Shown piece after piece: positions 1 to 11,550 of a stretch of DNA of 64,000 nt. Position 1 is the first letter of the stretch. Each line of letters begins with the position of its first letter. Under the pieces are notes generated by a model. The model was not told the DNA's origin, made no database searches, and worked only from the letters and a program-made list of their open reading frames with translations. The position numbers and the translations under genes were made by a program. Source of the DNA: Diphasiastrum complanatum (lineage: Eukaryota; Streptophyta; Lycopodiopsida; Lycopodiales; Lycopodiaceae); NCBI GenBank assembly GCA_029204225.1, contig CM055113.1:21537798-21601797 (forward strand), read 5' to 3'.

Positions 1-237
1 ACCGACAAGAGCTTTTGTTGAATTTCACACGTGTATGAATACCCTAAAGTGTGATAATGATCTCCTAAGACTTGGTGATTGCACAAATTAGATCAAGCAT
101 AGATTAATAATCAAGATCTATCTCAAAAAACTAAGGCAAGAGCACTTGATTACATGCATATATCAATCAAACAAGTACATACACACGTGTGGAGACTACT
201 TGTACTTGAAAAAAACTAAGTATGGAAAACCTTGCTC

Positions 238-719
238 TCGAGTAGAGAGAAAAACCAACTACTAAGCCTCGGGTAGAGAGAGAATCCAATAGACCCAAAA
301 ATGTAGAAATCTCATTAACTCCAAAAAAATCACATAGAATTGATCTAAAAAACATATAAGTAGCAAATAGAGGTAGAGGGGAGTGAAACGCGATTGGACC
401 CCTTCTTTTCCTCCTCTAAATGTGATTGGTTGAGTGACTTATGAGCCCTCAAAATTGATTGGACCAATTTGGTGGATTTATAGCTTTTGATTGGTCACTA
501 GCTCTCATGCCAACACATAAGGTCTTACCTCATCATGACAAATGTAACATGCCTAACTTACTTTTGGATTTGGCCTAATCATTATGTGGCATGTGTACTA
601 GCTCGAGTTACCTCTGATGCCAAAATTGGCCTATTAATTACCTACTAACATGTGTAATGACATAAAAAAAGTCCATATGGCCCCTAGCTCAACATAGATA
701 TCTTTTTCTATTTTTCACA
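238..719. repeat. Direct repeat, copy 1 (possible LTR)
   Basis: This block of about 480 bases recurs, slightly diverged, at 1345-1802. Both copies share the 'agcctcgggtagagag' start, a 'gtagaaatctcattaactcc' stretch, a 'gaggtagaggggagtgaaac' stretch and the end 'tttttctatttttcaca'. Two direct copies about 620 bases apart would fit a pair of short LTRs or a segmental duplication. I could not identify matching TG...CA ends, and no coding domain lies between them. Confidence 0.7.
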
Positions 720-1344
720 CTCGTCCTAAAAACATATCTATTTTAAAATAGCATAGAACTTGTTTAGTAGATCCTTTGGTGTGAAGATTAGCCAAAAGAT
801 TTTTGGATGAAGCCAAATCACCATTGCCATGAGAGGATCTCCTTGATGGAAATCTGATACCACCTTCCTTGATGATCATCCCACCATTCCTTTCATGCTT
901 GAAGAAGACCTTTGATTTAAAAGCTCCTCCCCTTTGAAATAGTAGCACCATGATGGAAATCCGAGGCCTCCATGCCTCATAATCACCTTGAAGATGAAGA
1001 TCACAAGATAGACAAAAGGATTGATTGCCAAGATTTTGCACTCTAGCTTGACTAGTCCACAAGCTATGAAACTTTTCCGTGATAGATTTAATCTTGAAAT
1101 CAACAACTATCTTGATATTATTGAGGCTATTGAGGCTACATACTTGTTCAAGGATGTAAGTGTCCTTTATGGATGATTCACTTAATCTCAAGAGAAGTTT
1201 ACAAATTGCCTCACAAAATGTAAAAAAATGATTTTTCACACGTACCAAACTCATTCTTGCTCTTACAAGATCCAAGAGCATACATTTGATGACACAACCA
1301 CTTGCTTTCTAAATGATTTGGAGAGAGAATGCAACTATTAAGCC

Positions 1345-1802
1345 TCGAGTAGAGAGAGAAACCAACTATTAAGCCTCGGGTAGAGAGAAAATCCAATATG
1401 ACCCAAAAATGTAGAAATCTCATTAACTCCAAAAAAAACTCATAGCAAATAGAGGTAGAGGGGAGTGAAACATGATTGGACTCCTTCTTTTCCTCCTCTA
1501 AATGTGATTGGTTGAGTGACTTATGAGCCCTCAAACTTGATTGGACCAATTTGGTGGATTTCTAGCTTTTGATTGGTCACTAGCTCTCATGCCAACACAT
1601 AGGGACTTCACACATCCAACCTCATCATGACAAATGTAACAAGCCTAACTTACTTTTGGATTTGGATCATCATGTGGCATGTGTACTAACTCGATTACCT
1701 CTAAATGCCAAAATTGGCCTAATCACCTACTAATATGTGTAATGACATAAAAAAGCTAATATGGCCCTAACTCAACATAGATAACTTTTTCTATTTTTCA
1801 CA
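1345..1802. repeat. Direct repeat, copy 2 (possible LTR)
   Basis: Second copy of the repeat at 238-719, with small indels: a stretch after 'ctccaaaaaaa' is shorter, and an extra 'gacttcacacatccaac' is present. The spacer 720-1344 is open on the minus strand but its translation resembles no family I know, so I treat it as non-coding. A 'tctgatacca' match at 853-862 could be a decayed minus-strand primer-binding site. Confidence 0.7.
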
Positions 1803-1849
1803 ATTTTGAATTTAAGCAATCAGAAGGGAACATTTTTCAAAAAATTGAC

Positions 1850-2113
1850 ATGCCTTAAGAAATGCAAGATATTGGAGGAAAACATGAGGGAGGCCGGAAC
1901 AATTGTGCAGCGGGCCTCACACAATTAAGGGAGGATGAGACTTGGCATCCAAACATGGAGGAGGCAAAATCATGCCAAGACGCCTCCACCCTTAGATTAA
2001 GAGGCGCATAATATGACTATGATGACATTTGCAGTTAAAAGTCAAGCTTGGAATTTGATGCGTGGACTTAATTTGAGGGGGGGTTGCAACTGTGATGGCA
2101 TTTGTGGTTGAAA
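1850..2113. repeat. Foldback-related repeat next to the P450 fragment
   Basis: This stretch is visibly related to 51830-52050, inside the right half of the inverted-repeat element at 50160-52760. Shared landmarks in the same order are 'aaaaaattgaca', 'atgc aagatatt / atgcaaaatatt', 'gagggaggcc', 'gactat...atggcatttg', and 'gcttggaatttgatg'. It ends within about 25 bases of the start of the P450-derived sequence, so the gene fragment seems to adjoin, or lie inside, a copy of that element. Confidence 0.55.
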
Positions 2114-2957
2114 TCTTGCCACCAGGCCCATGTCCTTGGCCAATTGTAGGATCCATGTTCCAGATGACCAGCCTTCCTCATCAATACTTCGCTCAACTGG
2201 CCAAACAGTATGGATCGCCCATAGTCCATGTAAGGTTGGGATATCATCCCTGGATTTTTGTCCACAATCTCGGGCTGGCTATGGAGATCCTCAAAATCCG
2301 TGATATGGAGTTTGCATATAGAGCTCCATCTGTGTTTGCAGAACACTTCAGTTTTGCCTACCAGAACATTGCTTTTAGACAACACACGGATGCTACCTGG
2401 CGCCATCTTCGTAAACCTTGTACCACCAGCCTATTCACAGTCTCTAGCTTGAAATCCTTAGCTGACGTGAGGCAGGAGGAGATTTCTGCATTGGTTTCTA
2501 CCATCCGATCCGCTGGGGCAGTACCTTTGCCTTAAAGGCAAGACCTATGTTGTATGGGACTAACATGAATATGATGAGTAGAATGTCTTTTGATAAAAAA
2601 TATTTTGGAGAGGGTAACTCTTATGGACCGGAGGGTGCTGCATTCCATACTATGCTGGAGCAAGTGACAGACGAGAGTGGGAAAACTCACCTTGGGGACT
2701 TGTTTCCACTGTTGAGCGGACTTGATTTGCAAGGCACGGAAAAGAACTTAACAAAGCAATTGAGACCAGCATTAGAGAACTTTTTTGCAGCTAGAATCTT
2801 TGAGCACAAGTTGCAGCATCAAGTGGATGGGGGCATTAGACAGCACACAGATTTTTTAGATGTTTTGCTTTCATTAAAAGCTGAAGATAGCTTGTCCGAT
2901 ATTTGCATCATAGCATTGCTCACAGTGAGTAACATAGAGAAACATCTCAATTATTGA
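2114..2957 (+). pseudogene. Truncated cytochrome P450 copy (exon 1 only)
   Basis: The two overlapping open stretches match residues 58-330 of the intact P450 at 57168-59072, from the PPGP hinge through the substrate-recognition region to the end of exon 1. The membrane anchor and the whole second exon (I-helix, ExxR, heme-binding Cys) are missing. About ten bases are deleted near 2516 relative to the intact gene, which shifts the frame and gives a stop at 2533-2535; the homology then resumes in another frame. The copy keeps the exon 1 donor GTGAGT and roughly 25 bases of intron before homology stops, so it arose by DNA duplication rather than through mRNA. Not expected to make an enzyme. Confidence 0.9.
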
Positions 2958-3230
2958 CTAGCAAAGTGTGTCCGTCGATGACGGGCAATGGATGGCCTAC
3001 AAGGACGGCTCACGATCTAGGTGGCGGCTTGTGGTCAAGACGTGTGGATGATGCACAGAGCGGGTGATTGATGATTGAAGGCGGCGGACAATGGACGGCA
3101 GCCGAGACAGTAGCCGGCCGATGACGGGCGGTTGACAATTTGGGTTACGGCCGATGGTTTGGGTCGAAGTTCAATAGTTTGGGTCAAAAGTTGTCAGTGA
3201 CAATTAGCCGATGGCAGGTGATCGATGATG
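2958..3230. other. GC-richer spacer with no recognised gene
   Basis: This short stretch is clearly more GC-rich than its surroundings and repeats the words 'gatgacgggc' and 'ggcgg'. No open frame of note crosses it. It starts where homology to the intact P450 ends and runs into the dinucleotide repeats. It may be filler DNA brought together with the P450 fragment. Confidence 0.5.
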
Positions 3231-3234
3231 TGCA

Positions 3235-4491
<1,257 letters not shown>

Positions 4492-4662
4492 TCAACTTAG
4501 AATAGTTGGCCCCGAAGAAATCTCCACCTCTCCATGCATAGGCTTGCTTAAAGTCGATGAAGCAACAATTGTATGCATCTTTTTATCATCAATTACCTGC
4601 ACATAGATATGCTTATTGGAGCAAAATACCACCAACCGTGGCCTTTCGATAGTCCCATTGAT
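4492..4662 (-). pseudogene. Ribosomal protein L18-like exon fragment
   Basis: On the minus strand a good acceptor (pyrimidine-rich, ending CCAG) precedes a frame starting [13 protein letters not shown], then [27 protein letters not shown] and SGPTI. This order matches the middle of bacterial/plastid-type ribosomal protein L18, which binds 5S rRNA in the 50S subunit. The expected C-terminal part (the VAFDRGGYPYHG region) was not found downstream, the frame hits a stop three codons after SGPTI, and no GT donor is obvious there. No upstream exon was seen. It is best read as a stranded exon of a nuclear gene for plastid L18, or as one exon of a gene with very long introns. Confidence 0.55.
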
Positions 4663-5311
4663 CTGGAATAACCACACAAAGAAGCTGAAACTAATGTATA
4701 CATGTGCTCAATTGGTTTCCCAATAAGTGGCATGTTGGTGAGAACTTCCTTTTCTTTACTTGGGGTCAGGAGTTCTACTCCACTTAGCAGCACAAATCAT
4801 GAGGACATACAAGAAAAGCATATGCTGAAGTAGTGTAATATCATTGGTGCTAAAGGTAGGGTTTTGCCATGGAATTTAGTCTCATGACACAGACCAATTT
4901 ACCCTATTATGCTGAAGCCCCTAAAATGTTATAATGCAACCACACAGAACATCAAATAAAGTTACTGCTTTCTATAGTGTAACCAGCATCACTGAAGCCA
5001 CTGTATTGGTTCAATAATGATACTTTTTTTTTCATATGCGCAAATGTCGTAATTTAATAGTCTCCCTGCAGGTGGTCTCTCAGGCTTCTAACTGCAGCGG
5101 CTACCTCAAAGCCCCTGCAAAGACCTACAACACATTAATCCAAGATCCATTCAAGTTCTTAAGAATAATAAACACAAATTATGTTAACATAAATTACATC
5201 TAACCGTAAAGACCGTTCTCAGGAACATCGATGCCTGTAAGGAGCTATCCCAGATTAGTCACACTTCTCTTGACCCCAATGGTGAGTCTTCTCTTCCCTT
5301 CACCTAGTCAG

Positions 5312-5694
5312 TGTAACATGCCCTGAAGACCGGTACAGTTGTCTGCCAGCTTTTTGATGCGATCAAGACAAAGATGTATCAATAGCAGTCTATGTATAGA
5401 GAATCCATGTATAGAAACTCCATGCATAGTGAATCTATGTATAGGAGAGTTAGGACCTTGCATTACCACATGCACAAGGAGTTCTAGGTTCCATATAAGG
5501 AGGCCAAACTCGCCCTACTACACCATCATTTGGTTGATTCAATGCTAGGATCTCTCTATACTCTCATGCTTCCTATTCCTTGGGTGAAGCTTCTAGAGAC
5601 TGATTGGTTGTTTCTACTTGTTTTGGGAGGTTTCTCCAATAGTGTGTTCTTTATTTTGTCTTGTAAGCAGGATCTAGAGGAGGCGACTCTTACA
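5312..5694 (+). mobile_element. LTR with primer-binding site (isolated 5' LTR)
   Basis: The segment begins TGTAACATGCCC and ends CTCTTACA, giving matching TGTAA...TTACA ends, 383 bases long. One base later TGGTATCAGAGC (5696-5707) is the standard initiator-Met tRNA primer-binding site. The LTR carries four imperfect 15-base repeats of 'tatgtatagagaatc' type at 5391-5446 and a TATA-like 'ccatataagg' near 5490. No matching 3' LTR was found. About 300 bases of leader follow before unrelated sequence, so the element is truncated. Confidence 0.8.
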
Positions 5695-5707
5695 TTGGTA
5701 TCAGAGC

Positions 5708-6293
5708 AAGGCTTACGAAGATGGGAGAACTTGGAGAAGTGCTACTTTTTGTCGATAGTTCGGTGTGGATCAATGGGAATTCACTTCCAAGTGGATAGCA
5801 AGATGGCAAGTGGGTGTTCTATCTCGGTTTCCATTTGCATGTTGCTAAGATCCATTCCTTTAAAAAATGTTGGGGTTTTATGGAGAATTGGCCTAGAAAG
5901 CCTATTTGTGATGCTTCTTTTTTTTTTTTTTCTCTTTTCTATTGAATTTCAAGCTTGGTTAAAATTTGAAATTTGTTACTTGTCTAATATATTTCTGATG
6001 GATACTGATCATTAGAATGGGTCAAGTGAACGTTTGTGCAAGATACTCGTCAAAATGTAACTTAAAATCATCAAACAATTGCTGTGTAAGACCATGAGTT
6101 GAGGTAAGACTAGTTGGTGACGTAAGAGTTAGTTGGATGTGACCTAGTAGTGGGAAGTTCAACAATATACGGTTGTAGAGAGTGACAACCAAGAAACTCG
6201 ATGGCGGGGAAGAAGAGAAACATATAAAAGAAGGGAGATCAAAGAAGACAGGAGTTGATGATGTAGTCAGTGAGAGAGTAGAGATTGAAGAGT
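5708..6293 (+). other. Leader of the truncated LTR element, then unassigned DNA
   Basis: Sequence after the primer-binding site is open in one frame to 6015, but the translation looks like leader or junk, not gag. The rest to 6293 holds nothing I recognise before the minus-strand gag remnant begins. Confidence 0.4.
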
Positions 6294-7232
6294 CTAGAGA
6301 TCAGACAATGGATCGAGATCGAGCAATCCAGAAAAGAATAACTGATTCGATATAAAATGCGCTTTGATCTTTGACCATGAATGCGACTTCATCCACTTTG
6401 ACTTGGGGAGATGATGAATCTGTGTTTGCTTGTTGATCAGGTTGCTTGGCTGCATTCTTCGCTTGGAGGATTTGGCAATCCTTGATCTCATGGTTATTGC
6501 GCTTGAAATACCTGCAAAACATCGCCTTGTTCGACTGTGGATTTGATGATTTTTCTTGACTTTGAGTTTGATTCTAATTCGTTGCAACCTTTTTGGAGCT
6601 TTTTTGCTTCTGTCGCTTAGAGCCTTTGTTGACATATAGAGCCCGAGAGGAGGAAGTAGACGAAGTGTCTTGACTTCTCCTATTGTCTTCTTGCAACAAC
6701 ATATTGATAGCTCTAGTAAGAGTTAAATCTGTGTGTGTCGATATGATCATCACCCAGTTCTCATATGTAGAGGGCAAGCTTGAAAACAATGTCATAATTG
6801 CGTCTTGATCATCTATGATTGATCTGACAGTGACCATCTGTTGCAAGAGATTCTTAAATTGGTTATGTGACTCTGAAGAGAATCACCAATAGATATCTTG
6901 AATGTGAAGAATTTTCTTTGTAGATGTAACTTAGTAGATATGTCCCTCACGTCATATGGTGAGTTCAGGATGTCCCAAACGTCTCTTGACATTTTAGCTT
7001 CAGCTATGTGTCCAATCTATGTATCTGATATATCGAGGATAATAAGCACAAAATCTTTACCGTCCTTCGATTTCCATTTTGAGTTGTCGTCTTCAGGTTT
7101 TACTTCTATACCTGTAACAACATCCCATAATTCGCTAGTGATTAGCAAGGTCTTCATCTTGAATTTCCATAAATGATAATTGGATCCATCCAGCTTGTCT
7201 GCAATGCGACCGACTTTACTTCGAGAATCCAT
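6294..7232 (-). pseudogene. Copia family A gag remnant
   Basis: Read on the minus strand from the ATG at 7232, the frame begins MDSRSKVGRIADKLDGSNYH, then LWDVVTGIEVKPED, the conserved start of a Ty1/copia capsid. Fragments continue in shifted frames to a zinc-knuckle region CRYFKRNNHEIKDC, in which the second Cys of the usual CxxC is replaced by Phe. Several frameshifts and stops separate the pieces, so no capsid protein can be made. Closely related copies lie at 21976-22258, 40386-41241 and 60540-61620. A weak, mutated primer-binding site sits near 7430. Confidence 0.85.
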
Positions 7233-7829
7233 CTGGAACTTAGTCTGTCGATTGTATTGATGATGCTAAGATGCAGTAATGCCAACAATAGGAAATCAAT
7301 TCTCTGACACTGAAAGGTTGAAAAGAACTGAAGAGTATGATTATCAATCTGATATCATGAAAGATATCAAGTATTAGATATTTCGCTCTGATATCGTAAT
7401 AGTATTAGGCCCTGATAGAGATCACAGATATGATACCGTGACGGTTTAGATAAAGGAAATAGTGATAGATAATTCTTTTTCTGAAAGAGGATATGTGCCA
7501 ATGGGGTATTCCAGCCACCATGGCATGTTTCTTCTTTCCCACTCAGACAATCCAACATGATTCCACGTATGAGGAAACATTGTCTTGAGACTATCCATGA
7601 TTATCCATACAACTATTTGTGGTGGCATGCTAGATATCTTGCCCTCTTTCTTTAGTGGAAGGAGCCATATACAAGCAACAAAACATAAGAAGAGTGACAA
7701 TGCCTTTGCCAACGACTAATGAAGAGACTCTATTGGAAAACCATATACTTGTAAACTACCCTCTTCGAAGTGAGAGTCAATTCCTCCTGCTCTTCAGTTG
7801 GCAGAGCATTCTTCATCTTTCCTTGTAGT

Positions 7830-8003
7830 TGAAGAAACAAATTGTTTCTGGCCACAAAGCTATGATAACTTTAGAGCTCAAGGCAGAAGAGAAACAAGGA
7901 GGCTGTGTGGTCACGAACAGAAAAGCTTCGAGGACCGAAGACACGAATATGAACATGAACACAAAGGGTTTGAACATAGATGAACACGAATGCGAACACG
8001 AAT

Positions 8004-8035
<32 letters not shown>

Positions 8036-8821
8036 AAACACGGACACGAACACGAACACGAACACGAACACGCAGATAAAAGGTTCGTGCACCCAAGGCG
8101 ACCTAATGACAAAAACCAAAGGCACAAGAAAACATGTGGACCCAAGCGACGGTGGATCTCCATGCGTGAAAGGACAGATGAGATCATGAAAGTACCAGGA
8201 GGACATCATCCTCCAAAGACTGACATGATACCGTTAGGACGTGCCTAATCAACCGTTCTTGTAATCTTTTGATTTGCTAATCGTGTCCTTCTCCTCTACA
8301 TACAGATAGATCCTAATTATTAATTATGCAGTCGTAGCAGATTGGCAATATATACCAATGTAAGCTGAGGTCCAAGAAGTCCGCTAGAAAGCACGACAAG
8401 TTCGGATTTGCGAAAGATAGAGTTTCTTTCCGTGCCGACGCACTGTGTGGTCTATCACAACAATGCCTAAGAAATTCTCTAATAATGCAATAGATGTTTA
8501 TGCAGAAGAGTTTCTTGTCTTGAACATGATCGAATGCTTAATCGTTTGATAGTTGTATGTTTGTAATCAACTGGTTTCAATCTTATTCCACACACTGGTT
8601 TTTAGCTTGTCGAATGCGTAAGTAATTTCTACGTAGGACAGTAGTGTCTATCGTCACTTTGGAGGATTGTAGATCCCGTCATAGAGGGCAGTAGACCCGA
8701 GGACATAATTGAATTCCATCTGAGTTTATTTCTGTGCTCAACAGCGGGTATCACAGAGGACGAAACAATTCATGTCTGGATACCCACTGCACCCTTATAA
8801 GAACTCTGAGATTTCCCAACA
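7830..8821 (+). mobile_element. 5' LTR of copia family B element
   Basis: The segment starts TGAAGAAACAAATTG, and the same start recurs at 19164 immediately after a purine tract and RNase H coding sequence, fixing it as an LTR edge. It ends ...TTCCCAACA just before TGGTTCAGAGCC (8823-8834), a slightly mutated initiator-Met primer-binding site. A minus-strand relative spans 53763-54726 and confirms both ends. Length is 992 bases. A GAACAC-type hexamer array lies inside it. Confidence 0.85.
7977..8071. repeat. GAACAC hexamer array within the LTR
   Basis: About fifteen near-perfect copies of a 6-base GAACAC/CGAACA unit. Frames crossing it give low-complexity dipeptide repeats, not a gene. The partner LTR at 19164-19376 has only a short degenerate version at about 19290-19350, so the array expanded or contracted after insertion. 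Confidence 0.95.
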
Positions 8822-8822
8822 G

Positions 8823-8867
8823 TGGTTCAGAGCCCGAAGAGATTCTCTCATCAATGGTATCAGAGCC
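8823..8867 (+). promoter_or_regulatory. Primer-binding site(s) of copia family B
   Basis: TGGTTCAGAGCC lies one base after the LTR end, and an exact TGGTATCAGAGCC follows at 8855-8867. Both match the complement of the initiator-Met tRNA 3' end. The first is in the expected place but carries a change; the second is perfect but about 33 bases downstream. An apparent 145-codon frame over this region is therefore untranslated leader. Confidence 0.75.
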
Positions 8868-8989
8868 ATAACAAGCTCATATCCGGGCTCATATTCGACA
8901 CCTGATATAGCTAAAGAGCTATCAGATTCAGGAGACAAGCACTCAGAAAAGAAACCAAAAAGAACAACTGAAGAACACAATCTACAACA

Positions 8990-9114
8990 ATGGCATCGAT
9001 TAGCAGTATACAATCAAAAATCTACACAATCCTCAACTCAACCGGTTGAACTTCCTAGCATGGAAGATAAAGACCTCTCTCATATTGAAGGGAGAAGGGC
9101 TATGGACCTAGGTA
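8990..9114 (+). pseudogene. Copia family B gag start, truncated
   Basis: The ATG at 8990 opens MASISSIQSKIYTILNSTG, the N-terminus of a copia capsid. The same protein start is seen on the minus strand at 53650. After a frameshift the text still follows that relative up to about 9113, where it breaks off and minus-strand gypsy sequence begins. Everything between here and the RT segment at 18216 is missing or displaced by the gypsy element. Confidence 0.75.
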
Positions 9115-9707
9115 AGCTCACCAGAAATAGTCTTGAACCAATTATATGGTTCAAGAGGGGCTTTGTCCAACTTGGCATAGGACTCCACTATCCTATGGAG
9201 GATCTGTGACGTGATGCAGTCTTTCCTAAGGTTGCCAACCATCAAGAAGTTGTTCAGTAGCTGGGCAGCAACGTGTATTGAAGGCTCAGTGATGGCTTCT
9301 AGAAGGTATCCGTCATTGGTCCAATGCAGATCATTGGTGAGGTCAATGTACGGCTTGATGGCCTGTTTGGCCTGCTTGTGATTGGGTGAGGCTTGTGTAC
9401 CGGCTGCTATACCTATGGCTGCAAGGGTGGCCTCAGTGATGCGCACCTTGTGTGTGGCTCCCTAAAAAGTGATATAGAATTTGAATTTCTCTTCCTTCCA
9501 CGTACTGAAGACAAGAGTGATGAAATCCATATTGATTCTGCCAGAAAAAGCTCTCTCATGAATACCCATTGTAGTGAGTAGAGGCTCCGCAAGGGTCATC
9601 CACTGAGTGACCATGCTTGTGCTAGGAAGGATCATGATGTCCGTTGCAGATGGGACATCACGATGGATAGTATAGCGCGAAGACTAGGAAGTATCGGTAG
9701 AAGACAT
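9115..9707 (-). pseudogene. Extra ORF downstream of gypsy integrase
   Basis: Minus-strand ATG at 9707 opens MSSTDTS, then after one stop SSRYTIHRDVPSATD, SMVTQWMTLAEPLLTTMG, FSTWKEEKFKFYITF, one more stop, GATHKVRITEATLAAIG and on to WTNDGYLLEAITEPSIHVAAQ, ending at the junction with copia sequence. Apart from two in-frame stops the frame stays open for about 197 codons, far more than chance. It occupies the position of the extra (sometimes env-like) ORF known in some Tat/Athila elements, but I see no signal peptide or membrane segment and do not recognise the family. It is cut off at its C-terminus. Confidence 0.6.
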
Positions 9708-10446
9708 GATTAGCAAAAAGGAAATGTAAGACGCGTGAAAGTGTATCAAAAAGCAAGTTAGGAATTTTTGGAAGGCTTTGGTCGTAGGAAAAATTTGCAA
9801 GAGCTTTGCTAGCACAAGTGAGGAATGAATCGAATTCAGCCAACTTATAGGTGAATTTGGTGGGTCCATTACACTAAATACTAGTTTGCCTGATCAGTTC
9901 TGAACAAAAATTTGTAGGTATGTACAGTACTGTGAAATTAGGCTATAAAAATCTCCACGAAGGTTTCTGGGGATCTGAACCTATTAGGCTAACGTTTTCC
10001 AGGGCTGGCAAAGGATGAACCTTTGCCCAGGAGGGTCCTTCACCCAGGTACTGTCATAAATGTTTTTTTTCACAATCTGAACCTATGGACAACCTAATTT
10101 GGACATTTTAAGATCATCTACTAGGTTGTCAAAGGTTCATAATGAGCTTAAGGTGCTCGACAAAGGTTTCCAAAATGGCATATCACTGGACCTTTGCCTG
10201 ACTCAAAAAATGGATTTTTTACTTGACAGGAACCTTTGCCTACATCAAATTAGATAAATCTAGAGTGGACGTACAGTCTGAGAGCTCAGCGAAGGTTTTT
10301 GGTACTGTGTAGGCCATATCTGACCAAAATAGTGAGTTTCTAAGTTTGTCTTTTTTTTTTTAAATGTCTTTTTTCAAAAAACTCAGCAATTTAAGTACTG
10401 AAAACAAAAAAATTGAAAAACAAATAAAATTAAAAAACTATTGAGA
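9708..10446 (-). other. Gypsy spacer rich in 'gcgaaggttc'-type words
   Basis: Between integrase and the extra ORF lies about 740 bases without coding potential. It repeatedly carries variants of 'aaggttc/aaggttt' and the reverse 'aacctttgcc' (for example near 9958, 10006, 10128, 10168, 10227 and 10292). The same words recur in the 5' leader at 16600-17240. Confidence 0.6.
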
Positions 10447-11519
10447 TCAGGCTTGCTGAACTGGTGGAGCAGGCTGCCAAAACTTGCGTAATCGGCTGCC
10501 ATTCACCGGAGTATCAAATCGTTTTCCATCCAAGTGCTCAAGAATTACTGCGCCAAAGTTCAAGATTTCCCTCACTTTATATGGGCCCTCACCGGTAAAC
10601 TTCAACTTGCCCTTGATCAACTTGGTTTTGTACATCAATGCAAGATGTCCTACTTTCAGATATTTTTTGTGTAATCGACGATCGTGCCATGCCTTGCGGC
10701 AGGATTTCTCTGTTGCTAAGGCATGAACTGCCATCAATCGAGTTTCACATAACTTGTGCAACGCTTCATGACGGAGTTGTAAAGACTTATCATCATTTAA
10801 TCGTTCCGTTGCTTCTATGCATAAGGATGGGATTAAAAATTCAATCGACATGACAACATCTTGACCATAAACTAGTTGAAAAGGTGTTTGATTTGTACTA
10901 TTTTTGTAAGCGGTTCTGAATGGCCATAATGTTGCATACAATTTATGTTCCCAATCAAACCGACTTGCTTCAACTGTCTTTGTCATAATGGTGTAGAGAA
11001 TCTCATTGGAAGATTTAGCTTGGCCATTCCCTCTGGGATAGTAGGGAGTACTAAATCTGTGTATAACAAAAAAATCTTCCAGTAAACACTTTTTTGTTTG
11101 ATTAACAAAGTGTGTACCCCAGTCACTGACAATCTCGATTGGACATCAAAATTGGATTATAATATTTTCATATAGAAACTTGGCCATAGATTTCGCATCA
11201 GCAACTTTGACAGCTTTGGCTTCAACCCACTTGGTCATATAATCAGTTGTTATGATAATGTATCAGGCCTAAGATCCTTGCGTGGCAGGATGAATAGGAC
11301 CAATATAATCTAGTCCCCATTTTTCAAACGATGCTTGCGATAAAACCGGATGCAAGGGTCCATAATTTTGTCAAGTAGGCCGGCGTGCTCGTTGGCAAAC
11401 ATCACATGTCTGAATAAATTTTTTTGTACCCTTATGAAGCGTAGGCCAACAACAACCTGATCGCAAAAGTTTGCGAACAGTATTATCTGTAGAGAAGTGT
11501 CCTCCACCCATGCCATCAT
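10447..11519 (-). pseudogene. Gypsy integrase (broken)
   Basis: Minus-strand pieces give, in order, the zinc-finger region around 11310-11519; the catalytic core with DYIGPIHPATQ, TDYMTKWVEAKAVKVADA, SDWGTHFVNQT and a following SSNEILYTIM glutamate; then, in the open frame 10447-10986, FDWEHKLYATLWPFRTAYKN and the C-terminal KLKFTGEGPYKVREI and RLRKFWQ. The three acidic catalytic residues can be placed, but at least one stop lies between the first and second Asp. Integrase would have joined the element's cDNA to host DNA. Confidence 0.85.
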
Positions 11520-11550
11520 GTGGAAACATGATTAAATCTGGTACTTCATG

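Noticed and set aside
853-862. Possible minus-strand primer-binding site
   Set aside because: Only a ten-base match, with no LTR edge next to it; too weak to call an element.
715-1281. 188-codon minus-strand frame
   Set aside because: No family features; it lies between the direct repeats and overlaps other frames of equal quality.
7813-8248. Frames of Glu-His, Asn-Thr and Arg-Val repeats
   Set aside because: They cross the GAACAC array within an LTR; low complexity in all frames.
8772-9209. 145-codon plus-strand frame
   Set aside because: It spans the LTR end, the primer-binding sites and the true gag start in another frame, so it is untranslated leader.
10484-10853. Plus-strand frames in the gypsy integrase
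   Set aside because: Antisense shadows of integrase coding sequence.
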